Assembly (NCBI GenBank): GCA_903934195.1
Contig: CAIZMV010000317.1
Span: forward strand, 1 to 6,228
DNA length: 6,228 nt
DNA from: an uncultured Acidimicrobiaceae bacterium
GTDB lineage: Bacteria > Actinomycetota > Acidimicrobiia > Acidimicrobiales > Ilumatobacteraceae
Reading direction: 5' to 3'
Below the pieces are notes generated by a model. It was not told the DNA's origin. It made no database searches and worked only from the letters and a program-made list of their open reading frames with translations. Below, one piece after another: positions 1 through 6,228 of this stretch (its first letter is position 1; the number at the start of each line of letters is the position of its first letter). The position numbers were made by a program, and so were the translations under genes.

Positions 1-1
1 C

Positions 2-2053
2 TCAGAAGGTTCACACCGCGGAACACGTTCACACGCAACGCCGTCATCATCTCGTTCAAGTTCGTCTCGCTCCAGTGCGTCTCGTGCATCGAGTAGCCGA
101 ACAACATCTAGTCGTTCTCGTTCCACAAGTCGACCTCCGGTAGCAAAGAGGGCAAGTCGTCCGCCTGTTCGCAATTCGTCGACAACACGTCGTCCTGCAC
201 CTGCTGCTTCACCTTTTGAATCTTTTGTTGCATCCGTATGGCACTGGACCAAGATGAGTTTTACAGGGGAAGTACCGGCGTCTATGCGGTCGAGCAAGAT
301 TCCTTCAGTGGAAGCTCACCATCGCGTGAAGAATCGTTTGCGTCTCACGGTTGTGCTCTTCATAGTCGCCTTGACAATGTTGCTCGGTCGAGTTGTTCTC
401 TTGCAGACCATTCAACGAGATGGCTATTACGAAGCAAGTGTTGATCAGCGCACCAGGGTGAACATCTTGCGAGCAGCACGTGGAGTCATCTTTGATCGCA
501 ATGGAAATGAGTTGGCTCTATCGGTTCCAAGTACAACTGTTTATGCAGACCCTCGCGACATCACTGATGTGCCAGCAGTTGCCAGAGCATTGTCTGTTGC
601 GTTGGCGCATACGCCAGAACAAGAGGCACGATTGCTGGCAGCTCTCAGCGCGCCTGGTTCGAAGTTCAGTTACATTGCGCGCGGTTTGACCAAAGAAAAC
701 GCCCAAACCTTGCTGGGGCTTGGGCTTCCTGGTGTGTATTCGTATAAGGAACCATCACGTCAAGTTGAAGGCGGAGTTGCGGGTGCAGTTATTGGTCGCA
801 CAGATCCTGATGGTCTTGGAACTTCTGGTCTCGAAAAGCAATTCAACACAATCCTCACAGGAGTTGATGGCAAAGGTATTCGTGAAGTTGACAAGAACGG
901 TCGTTCAATTGCCGGAGTACAGAGCACCACTGCAGCTCCAGTTCCTGGCGATGACATTGTCTTAACGCTTGATAAGAACATTCAATTCCAAACAGACACC
1001 GCGCTGTTAGATCGAGTCGGTCAACTCAGTGCCAAAGGCGGCACTGCAATAGTTATGGACTCGGTGACTGGTCATATCTATGCGATGTCTAACGTGCGAC
1101 GCAATGCCGCAGGTTCTGCAGTTCTTGCCTCTGGAAACTTTGCAGCTGTAGAGGCATATGAGCCTGGATCAGTTGCGAAAGTGTTCTCCGTTAGCGCTGC
1201 ATTAAATGAAGGTGCCGTCACTCCTGAATCAGTTTTCACGGTGCCAGGTTCAATCATTGTTGACAAGTTTCCAATTCGTGACGCATGGCCGCACGGACCA
1301 ATTGACATGAACGTGCGAACCATTGTTAGTGAAAGCTCAAACATTGGCACTCTGATGACCGCGGAGAAAATCAGTTCCGAGAAATTGCATGATTACCTGT
1401 CTGCCTTTGGCTTCGGACAGAAAACCGGTTTGGATTATCCGGGCGAAAGTCGCGGAACCTTACGGGATGCAAATAAGTGGCGAGGCACAGAGAAGGTCAC
1501 TGTGTCCTACGGTTACGGAATGGCAGCAACTCCACTTCAATTGATTGCAGGTGTGAATACTGTTGCGAACAAGGGAACATATGTTGCCCCGCAATTGGTT
1601 AGCGCCACCATTGACAAGGCCGGGAAACGACATCCTGTACCTGAATCCGCAACTCATTCAGTTCTGAAACCTGAAACATCCGCAAGCATGACAGAGATGC
1701 TGCGCGAAGTTATTTGCACTGGAACTGGCGAACTTGCTCAAGTGAAGGGCATGGAGATCGCAGGAAAAACAGGAACCGGATACAAAGTGCAGTCGAACGG
1801 TACTTATTCAACAGATGCGGGTGGACGCAAATACTTCGCCTCGTTCGTTGGGTATTTTCCTGCTGCAAATCCACGTGTGACTATGTTGATCAGCATTGAC
1901 GAACCAGACGCATCATCGCGTGACCGCTTCGGTGGTACAGCCGCCGCGACTGTATTTGCTCGATTGGTTCCGGGAGTCATGCACGAACTGGGTATTCAGG
2001 CAACTGGTTCAGGCACTGGTTGCAAGGCGGGCGCTAAGTCTGCTGGACACTGA
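2..2053 (+). CDS. ftsI: FtsI / PBP3-type septal peptidoglycan transpeptidase, 5' end outside the window
   Basis: Class B penicillin-binding protein that crosslinks septal peptidoglycan with FtsW; acts on the outer face of the membrane. Numbered from the ATG at 254 (599 residues): one membrane anchor at about 31-50, a PBP-dimer domain beginning with RGVIFDRNG (76-84), then a transpeptidase domain with all three active-site motifs: SVAK with catalytic Ser306 and Lys309, SSN at 361-363, and KTGTG at 505-509. It ends soon after this domain, with no PASTA domain. The frame has no stop from base 2 to 253 and no ATG, GTG or TTG there, and neither other forward frame is open through the region. I therefore call the gene from the window edge, with a Ser/Arg-rich cytoplasmic tail like the basic tail of mycobacterial PbpB. 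ATG 254 has no clear Shine-Dalgarno. ATG 284 has AGGGGA at 265-270, rather far upstream. Both remain alternative starts. The function is near certain; the start is not. Confidence 0.93.
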   Translation, partial: SEGSHRGTRSHATPSSSRSSSSRSSASRASSSRTTSSRSRSTSRPPVAKRASRPPVRNSSTTRRPAPAASPFESFVASVWHWTKMSFTGEVPASMRSSKIPSVEAHHRVKNRLRLTVVLFIVALTMLLGRVVLLQTIQRDGYYEASVDQRTRVNILRAARGVIFDRNGNELALSVPSTTVYADPRDITDVPAVARALSVALAHTPEQEARLLAALSAPGSKFSYIARGLTKENAQTLLGLGLPGVYSYKEPSRQVEGGVAGAVIGRTDPDGLGTSGLEKQFNTILTGVDGKGIREVDKNGRSIAGVQSTTAAPVPGDDIVLTLDKNIQFQTDTALLDRVGQLSAKGGTAIVMDSVTGHIYAMSNVRRNAAGSAVLASGNFAAVEAYEPGSVAKVFSVSAALNEGAVTPESVFTVPGSIIVDKFPIRDAWPHGPIDMNVRTIVSESSNIGTLMTAEKISSEKLHDYLSAFGFGQKTGLDYPGESRGTLRDANKWRGTEKVTVSYGYGMAATPLQLIAGVNTVANKGTYVAPQLVSATIDKAGKRHPVPESATHSVLKPETSASMTEMLREVICTGTGELAQVKGMEIAGKTGTGYKVQSNGTYSTDAGGRKYFASFVGYFPAANPRVTMLISIDEPDASSRDRFGGTAAATVFARLVPGVMHELGIQATGSGTGCKAGAKSAGH
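44..118 (+). repeat. Degenerate 15-base / 5-residue tandem repeat in the FtsI N-terminal tail
   Basis: Read in the ftsI frame, five consecutive units give SSSRS, SSSRS, SASRA, SSSRT and TSSRS, with Arg at the fourth place of every unit. The 15-base units are at 44-58, 59-73, 74-88, 89-103 and 104-118. Serine is written with both TCN and AGY codons and arginine with CGT, CGC and CGA, so the DNA has diverged more than the peptide. The tract continues less regularly as RSTSR to base 133. It is probably a disordered, positively charged cytoplasmic segment. Confidence 0.7.
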
Positions 2054-2067
2054 TCGGATCATGAAGG

Positions 2068-3510
2068 ATGGCGCGTCATTCAGTTTCCCCAGTGAGTATC
2101 GACAGTCTTGTCTTGCACGCAGACATCGTTGCCACGATTGTTGGAGATAAAAACGTTGTCGTAACTGGCATAACCCAGGATTCGCGCAATGTTGAACCAG
2201 GCGACATCCTGTGTTGCATACGCGGAGATTCATTTGATGGTCATCAGTTCATCGGTGAAGCGGTTTCTCGGGGGGCCGTTGCAGTTCTGGTCGACCATAT
2301 TGATGAATCGATTGACTCATCTGTAGTGCAGATCGTTGTAACAGATGTACGTCAAGTGCTAGGTCGTATTGCGTCGGCTGTTTTTGGGCACCCTGCATCG
2401 TCTTTGAAGATGGTGGGGATTACGGGTACGAATGGCAAAACATCTACCGCGGCAATACTTGGGACATTGATAGAAGCTCACGGTGGTTCCGTGTATGTGA
2501 TGGGCACATTGACAGGAGCTCGAACAACACCTGAATCAATTGATTTGCACGCGCAGTTACGTTCATGCGTGGACGCAGGTTTTGACCATGTTGTCATGGA
2601 GGTGTCATCGCATGCGCTCGAACATCACCGAGTAGATGGCATCGTGTTTGATGTAGCTGTCTTTACGAATCTTGGACACGATCATCTTGACTTCCATGGA
2701 AACATGGAAAGTTACTTTGCAGCCAAGAGAAAACTGTTTACATCAGAACTGGCAAGAGTGGCTGTAGTGAATGGGGACGATGTCTACGGACATCAGCTGC
2801 ACAAGGAAGCTGTTATTCCGACCTCTACCTTTTCTCTAGCAAACATCAGCGATGTCGAGGTGACTGCATCACATGTTTCTTTCACCTGGAACAACCTTGG
2901 GGTACATCTCCCTATTGGCGGCTCATTTACGGTGATGAATGCCCTCGCAGCTATTTCTGCAGCTAGTGAACTTGGTATTCCGGACGAGAGAATCGTCAGT
3001 GGATGTGCTGCGGTGCAGACCGTTCCTGGCAGGTTTGAACTAGTACCTAATGATGTTGACCTTGATGTTGTTGTTGATTTCGCTCACACGCCAGAAGCAT
3101 TGGACGGGCTATTGAGCAATGCTCGCGAGATTGCTCGTGGCAGATTGATAGTGGTGTTCGGATGCGGGGGAGACAGGGACCATGCAAAGCGTCCGCTAAT
3201 GGGAGACATTGCTTCCCGAGGAGCAGACGTGGTGATTGTGACTTCTGATAATCCTCGTAGTGAAGACCCAGATCGCATAATCGCCGAGGTTATTTCAGGT
3301 GTAGACACGATTCACGCCTCGGTTAGTTCCATCGTGAATAGGGAAAAAGCAATTGAATCCGCCATCTTGGGTGCAAAGCGTGGTGACATGGTGGTTATCG
3401 CTGGCAAGGGTCATGAAACGACCCAGGAAGCTAATGGCGAGTTGACCCCTAGCAGCGATGTAGCAATTGCTGCCGGAGCGTTACGGATACGAAAGGAGAA
3501 TACGAAATGA
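2068..3510 (+). CDS. murE: UDP-MurNAc-L-Ala-D-Glu:meso-diaminopimelate ligase MurE
   Basis: Cytoplasmic ATP-dependent Mur ligase that adds the third residue of the stem peptide. The 480 residues show the usual three domains: an N-terminal UDP-substrate domain with DSR (38-40) and PGD (44-46), a central ATPase domain with P-loop GITGTNGKT (117-125), MEVSSHALEHHRVDG (177-191), DHLDFHG (205-211) and the expected carbamylated Lys220 in AAKRKLF, and a C-terminal domain with VDFAHTPEAL (336-345), DNPR (394-397) and GKGHE (446-450). DNPR is the signature for meso-DAP rather than L-Lys, so DAP-type peptidoglycan is predicted. Length is normal. The ATG at 2068 is the first possible start, because an in-frame TGA lies at 2062-2064. 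Its Shine-Dalgarno is weak (AAGG abuts the ATG; GGA at 2056-2058), suggesting translation coupled to ftsI, which stops 14 bases upstream. GTG at 2092 is an unlikely alternative. Confidence 0.96.
   Translation: MARHSVSPVSIDSLVLHADIVATIVGDKNVVVTGITQDSRNVEPGDILCCIRGDSFDGHQFIGEAVSRGAVAVLVDHIDESIDSSVVQIVVTDVRQVLGRIASAVFGHPASSLKMVGITGTNGKTSTAAILGTLIEAHGGSVYVMGTLTGARTTPESIDLHAQLRSCVDAGFDHVVMEVSSHALEHHRVDGIVFDVAVFTNLGHDHLDFHGNMESYFAAKRKLFTSELARVAVVNGDDVYGHQLHKEAVIPTSTFSLANISDVEVTASHVSFTWNNLGVHLPIGGSFTVMNALAAISAASELGIPDERIVSGCAAVQTVPGRFELVPNDVDLDVVVDFAHTPEALDGLLSNAREIARGRLIVVFGCGGDRDHAKRPLMGDIASRGADVVIVTSDNPRSEDPDRIIAEVISGVDTIHASVSSIVNREKAIESAILGAKRGDMVVIAGKGHETTQEANGELTPSSDVAIAAGALRIRKENTK
3492..3498 (+). 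promoter_or_regulatory. Ribosome binding site of mraY
   Basis: AAAGGAG lies inside the last codons of murE, eight bases before the mraY ATG at 3507. It fixes the mraY start at the ATGA overlap and shows mraY has its own good ribosome site as well as coupling to murE. Confidence 0.8.
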
Positions 3511-4565
3511 TTGCAGTCCTAATCGCGGGAGCCGTCGCCATGGCGTTATCTCTATTTGGAACTCGTGCGTTGATCTCATTTTTTGACTCAATTGGAAAAG
3601 GCCAGCCGATTCTTGGTTCTGATGACCATGGCCCTGTCCATCACATGAAAAAGCAGGGGACAGCCACGATGGGTGGAATTGCCATCATGCTGTCTGCGTT
3701 CATTGGGTGGGCCGTAGCGCACTTGCGCGGGGGAATAGCACTCTCTGACCAAGCAATGATCATGTGGGCCATCTGCGGAGTTTTGTCTGTCATTGGTTTC
3801 CTCGACGACTTCTTGAAAGTGCGTAATGCGCATAATCGTGGAATCTTTTGGAAGAAGAAGGGTTACATCACCTTTGGACTTGTAGTTGTGATGATGACCT
3901 GGTTGCTTCTTGGCACGGGTGTTAGTGAGACATTGTCCTTCACTCGTTTTGATTTCCCAGGTTGGAACTTGTCGCCAGTTCTGTGGGTTGTATGGACTTC
4001 TGTCATGGTGTGGGCAACAACAAATGCAGTAAACGTGACCGACGGTCTCGACGGGCTTGCAGCAGGTTCTGCGTTGTTCGGATTTCTTGCATTCACAGTG
4101 ATTGCATATTGGGCGTTTCGTAATCCTGATATTTACAATCTGGTCAACCCGCTTGACTTGGCGGTGTTTTCTGCTGCAATGGCAGGAGCCTGTGGCGGGT
4201 TTCTCTGGTGGAATGCTGCGCCAGCTCGAATTTTCATGGGAGATGTAGGAGCGCTCGGTATTGGTGCGGCTTTGGGTTTGTTGGCCGTAACTACAAACAC
4301 TCATATGTTGCTCCCACTTATTTGCGCACTGAACGTAATGGAAGCCGGATCGGTTGCTTTGCAGATGGGTGTATTCAAAGCATCGGGTCGAAAGAAGCGA
4401 TTGTTCCGTATGTCGCCAATTCATCATCACTTTGAACTTCTTGGGTGGCCCGAGACAACCGTCATTATTCGATTTTGGATTTTGTCGGGCATCTGTGTGG
4501 CGATCGCAGTAGGAATGTTTATTGCAGACTTCACGAACATTGCCGATTCCTTTGCCGGGAGGTGA
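3507..4565 (+). CDS. mraY: Phospho-N-acetylmuramoyl-pentapeptide transferase MraY
   Basis: Integral membrane enzyme that transfers phospho-MurNAc-pentapeptide from UDP to undecaprenyl phosphate, giving lipid I on the cytoplasmic face. The 352 residues (family about 320-360) are strongly hydrophobic, with roughly ten membrane segments. Diagnostic motifs are in order: TMGGIAIML (54-62), the Mg-binding aspartate pair D100-D101 in LDDFLKV, NAVNVTDGLDGLAAG (173-187), FMGD with Asp246, and the HHH loop at 306-308 in MSPIHHHFELLGWPE. The usual GDxGSL is GDVGAL here, Ala replacing Ser; all catalytic positions are kept. The ATG overlaps the murE TGA as ATGA, so the two genes are translationally coupled. 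murF, often found between them, is absent. Confidence 0.97.
   Translation: MIAVLIAGAVAMALSLFGTRALISFFDSIGKGQPILGSDDHGPVHHMKKQGTATMGGIAIMLSAFIGWAVAHLRGGIALSDQAMIMWAICGVLSVIGFLDDFLKVRNAHNRGIFWKKKGYITFGLVVVMMTWLLLGTGVSETLSFTRFDFPGWNLSPVLWVVWTSVMVWATTNAVNVTDGLDGLAAGSALFGFLAFTVIAYWAFRNPDIYNLVNPLDLAVFSAAMAGACGGFLWWNAAPARIFMGDVGALGIGAALGLLAVTTNTHMLLPLICALNVMEAGSVALQMGVFKASGRKKRLFRMSPIHHHFELLGWPETTVIIRFWILSGICVAIAVGMFIADFTNIADSFAGR
4558..4564 (+). promoter_or_regulatory. Ribosome binding site of murD, overlapping the mraY stop
   Basis: GGAGGTG spans the last mraY codon and its TGA (4563-4565) and lies two bases before ATG 4567 (four bases from the GGAGG core). It decides the murD start in favour of 4567 over the in-frame ATG at 4522, and means that ribosomes ending mraY cover the murD initiation site. 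Confidence 0.8.
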
Positions 4566-4566
4566 C

Positions 4567-5913
4567 ATGAAACGAGTAGCGGTTTTCGGTCTGGCCCTAG
4601 CCGGGGAAGCAGCTGCGCGTGCATTGACTGGACGAGGTCTTGAAGTTGTTCTGTCTGACGATGCAATCGTGGATGAACATCGTCGTCTTGCAAGTGAACT
4701 TGGTTGCGCAATCGTGTCAGTTGCCACTGACTCAGACATTGCTGCCTTTCTTGACGGAGTTGACGTCTTGATTCCAGCTCCGGGAGTAGCACCTCACCAC
4801 CGTGTAATCGTTGAGGCCCTTGTGCGCAACGTATCTGTTCGCACCGAAATTGATATCGCTTATGAATGGGAACAACAGAGAATTGGAGGTCCTCGACCAA
4901 TTCTCGGAGTGACTGGTACTGATGGCAAAACCACGACGACGATGATTACTGCAGCCTTGTTGCGCGGCGGCGGACGTTCTGTTGGCGAGGTAGGAAACAC
5001 TGATCTTCCTTTTATGGCGGCAATTGAACAACCGTTTGATGCTTTTGTTGTTGAGTGTTCAAGTTTCCGTCTGCAATTCACAGATGCGTTTCGTTGCGAT
5101 GCATCCGTATGGCTGAATCTGGCTCCGGATCATCTTGATTGGCACGGTTCAATTGAAAAGTACACGGGAGCAAAACGTCGACTGTGGGCTTATTCACGAC
5201 CAAGTGATGTAGTGATTGCCCCGACGAACAATGAAATGATTCTTGAAACAGCTCGTGCTACTAAATCTCGCTGTTTCACGTTTGGTCTTGATGCTGGCGA
5301 TTACAAGGTGTCGTCAGGGACGCTGATTAGTCCGCACGGAGAGATTTGTTCCGTTGATCAATTGTGGCGTGCACTTCCACATGACATCACTAACTCCCTG
5401 GCTGCTGCAGCTTTGGTTATTGAATCTGGGTTGAGCGCTGTGGGTGATGTAGCTGAACCACTTCATCATTTTGAGTCCGCACATCATCGCATTGAATTGG
5501 TCGGTGAATTCGATGGCTCTTCTTGGTACGACGATTCCAAAGCAACGAGCCCTCATGCTGCGCTTACCGCTATTCGTTCGTTTGAGCGCATCGTGTTGAT
5601 AGCCGGAGGCCGCAATAAAGACTTGGATCTGTCACAGATGGCTACTGAGCCACAACGAATGGCAGGAGTCGTTGCAATCGGGGACGATGCCGACTCAATT
5701 CGACGAGCTTTTGAAGGTGTGTGCGCAGTTCGTGATGCAGCTTCAATGGATGAAGCGGTTACTTTTGCACATGGATTGGCTAGAAATGGCGAAACAGTCC
5801 TGTTGTCTCCTGGGTGCACAAGTTATGACTGGTACAACAATTACAACGAACGTGGTGACGACTTTCAGAACAAGGTGCGTAAGTACTTCAACCAGACAGA
5901 ATCGAGTTCATAA
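4567..5913 (+). CDS. murD: UDP-N-acetylmuramoyl-L-alanine--D-glutamate ligase MurD
   Basis: Cytoplasmic ATP-dependent ligase that adds D-glutamate to UDP-MurNAc-L-Ala. From ATG 4567 it has 448 residues, normal for MurD. Domain 1 begins with a Rossmann-like strand and glycine turn, VAVFGLALAGEAAARAL (4-20). Domain 2 carries P-loop GVTGTDGKTTT (114-124), GNTDLPF (143-149), ECSSFRL (163-169), NLAPDHLDWHG (184-194) and probable carbamylated Lys203 in GAKRRLW. Domain 3 has HHRIE (306-310), DDSKATSPHAAL (322-333), AGGRNKDLD (346-354) and SPGCTSYDWYNNYNERGDDF (414-433). The in-frame ATG at 4522 would add 15 residues inside the mraY C-terminus and lacks support; the strong GGAGG belongs to 4567. Some family positions vary (SSFRL for SSFQL; GCTSYD for the commoner ACASFD). 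MurC and FolC-type ligases share the fold, but the C-terminal motifs and operon place fit MurD. Confidence 0.95.
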   Translation: MKRVAVFGLALAGEAAARALTGRGLEVVLSDDAIVDEHRRLASELGCAIVSVATDSDIAAFLDGVDVLIPAPGVAPHHRVIVEALVRNVSVRTEIDIAYEWEQQRIGGPRPILGVTGTDGKTTTTMITAALLRGGGRSVGEVGNTDLPFMAAIEQPFDAFVVECSSFRLQFTDAFRCDASVWLNLAPDHLDWHGSIEKYTGAKRRLWAYSRPSDVVIAPTNNEMILETARATKSRCFTFGLDAGDYKVSSGTLISPHGEICSVDQLWRALPHDITNSLAAAALVIESGLSAVGDVAEPLHHFESAHHRIELVGEFDGSSWYDDSKATSPHAALTAIRSFERIVLIAGGRNKDLDLSQMATEPQRMAGVVAIGDDADSIRRAFEGVCAVRDAASMDEAVTFAHGLARNGETVLLSPGCTSYDWYNNYNERGDDFQNKVRKYFNQTESSS

Positions 5914-6228
5914 TGGTCACAGATAACAGATCTACTCAAACTCTTAAGGAACGCCGTCTAGCAACGCTTCGTCGTGCCGGAGTTGCAGACCGACATCGCG
6001 TCGCCTTGGAAAAACCATCTGCAGCGTTTTACTGGATTCTCATCATCGTCACGTCGTTTGTCATGTTGGGGCTAGTCATGGTGCTTTCGTCATCTTCCGT
6101 AACCAACTTGCACTCTGGTGGTTCGGCATGGGCAATGTTTCAACGCCAGTTGGTGTGGGCTTCGTTGGGAGCAGTTGCGATGTGGGCTGCATATGCGTTC
6201 CCGTATGAAACTTGGCGCAAATCTTCGC
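5913..6228 (+). CDS. ftsW: FtsW, SEDS-family septal peptidoglycan polymerase (5' part only)
   Basis: Only the first 105 codons are present; the frame is open at the right edge. FtsW polymerises lipid II at the division site and works with FtsI. The protein starts with a basic cytoplasmic stretch of about 38 residues, then a first membrane segment (about 39-60) containing GLVMVLSSSSV, the typical SEDS start in which a GL-M-LS pattern is followed by small residues. A loop leads to FQRQLVWASLG (76-86), the usual F-(K/R)-RQ-(L/A)-W entry into the second membrane segment. The ATG shares its A with the murD TAA (TAATG), and there is no strong Shine-Dalgarno, so reinitiation after murD is likely. 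RodA is the paralogue to exclude; the place directly after murD in a dcw cluster argues for FtsW. Confidence 0.92.
   Translation, partial: MVTDNRSTQTLKERRLATLRRAGVADRHRVALEKPSAAFYWILIIVTSFVMLGLVMVLSSSSVTNLHSGGSAWAMFQRQLVWASLGAVAMWAAYAFPYETWRKSS

Noticed and set aside
3..143. Frame 3 as the end of an upstream gene such as ftsL
   Set aside because: The peptide has no FtsL-like membrane segment or coiled coil and the frame ends at 141-143, leaving 110 bases unexplained. The ftsI frame is open throughout and has a consistent composition. It cannot be wholly excluded without upstream sequence.
4522..4566. Longer MurD start at ATG 4522 (adds 15 residues)
   Set aside because: The added residues lie in the mraY C-terminal coding region, no good ribosome site precedes this ATG, and the glycine-rich first strand of MurD begins right after Met 4567, which has a GGAGG.
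3588..4739. A 383-codon open frame on the minus strand opposite mraY and the start of murD
   Set aside because: It is in codon register with mraY, so it stays open simply because mraY avoids TTA, CTA and TCA codons; its stop is the antisense of a TCA serine codon at 3588-3590. The product is rich in His, Arg, Cys, Gln and Thr, has no recognisable domain, and lies opposite a highly conserved gene.
4427..5081. Minus-strand open frames opposite murD
   Set aside because: They overlap each other and the conserved MurD P-loop region, have no motifs, and show the composition of antisense shadows.
1..6228. An undescribed system such as a defence island, CRISPR array, mobile element or RNA gene
   Set aside because: Every gene is a recognised dcw member in a usual order, gaps are at most 14 bases, and I see no inverted repeats, direct-repeat arrays or tRNA-like structures beyond the coding repeat in ftsI.

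Overview
The window is a stretch of a bacterial division and cell wall (dcw) cluster. All genes are on the + strand and tightly packed: ftsI (5' end outside the window), murE, mraY, murD and the start of ftsW. The organism looks like an actinobacterium that makes meso-diaminopimelate (DAP) peptidoglycan. The best guess is the Acidimicrobiia or a similar free-living lineage of moderate GC (close to half by eye). This rests on the style of the FtsI, MraY and MurD motifs, the MurE DNPR motif and a long basic N-terminal tail on FtsI. The lineage is an inference; no 16S rRNA or other marker gene is present.

Layout: 2-2053 is FtsI (class B penicillin-binding protein), with an open frame running off the left edge. 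2068-3510 is MurE. 3507-4565 is MraY, whose ATG overlaps the murE TGA. 4567-5913 is MurD, one base after the mraY stop and with its Shine-Dalgarno across that stop. 5913-6228 is the first 105 codons of FtsW, whose ATG shares one base with the murD TAA. No intergenic gap exceeds 14 bases. I see no promoter, terminator, RNA gene, mobile element or CRISPR array, so the window reads as the interior of one operon.

The genes form one pathway. MurD adds D-Glu and MurE adds the third residue (predicted meso-DAP) to the cytoplasmic UDP-MurNAc peptide. MraY moves the finished phospho-MurNAc-pentapeptide onto undecaprenyl phosphate. The SEDS protein FtsW polymerises lipid II at the septum together with the FtsI transpeptidase. 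murF, which often sits between murE and mraY, is not there.

The least ordinary part is the left edge. The ftsI frame stays open for 84 codons upstream of its first ATG. It encodes a Ser/Arg-rich, almost acid-free tail with a degenerate five-residue repeat that puts Arg at every fifth position. I found no sign of a wholly new system; the rest is a conventional dcw segment with a few residue-level oddities.
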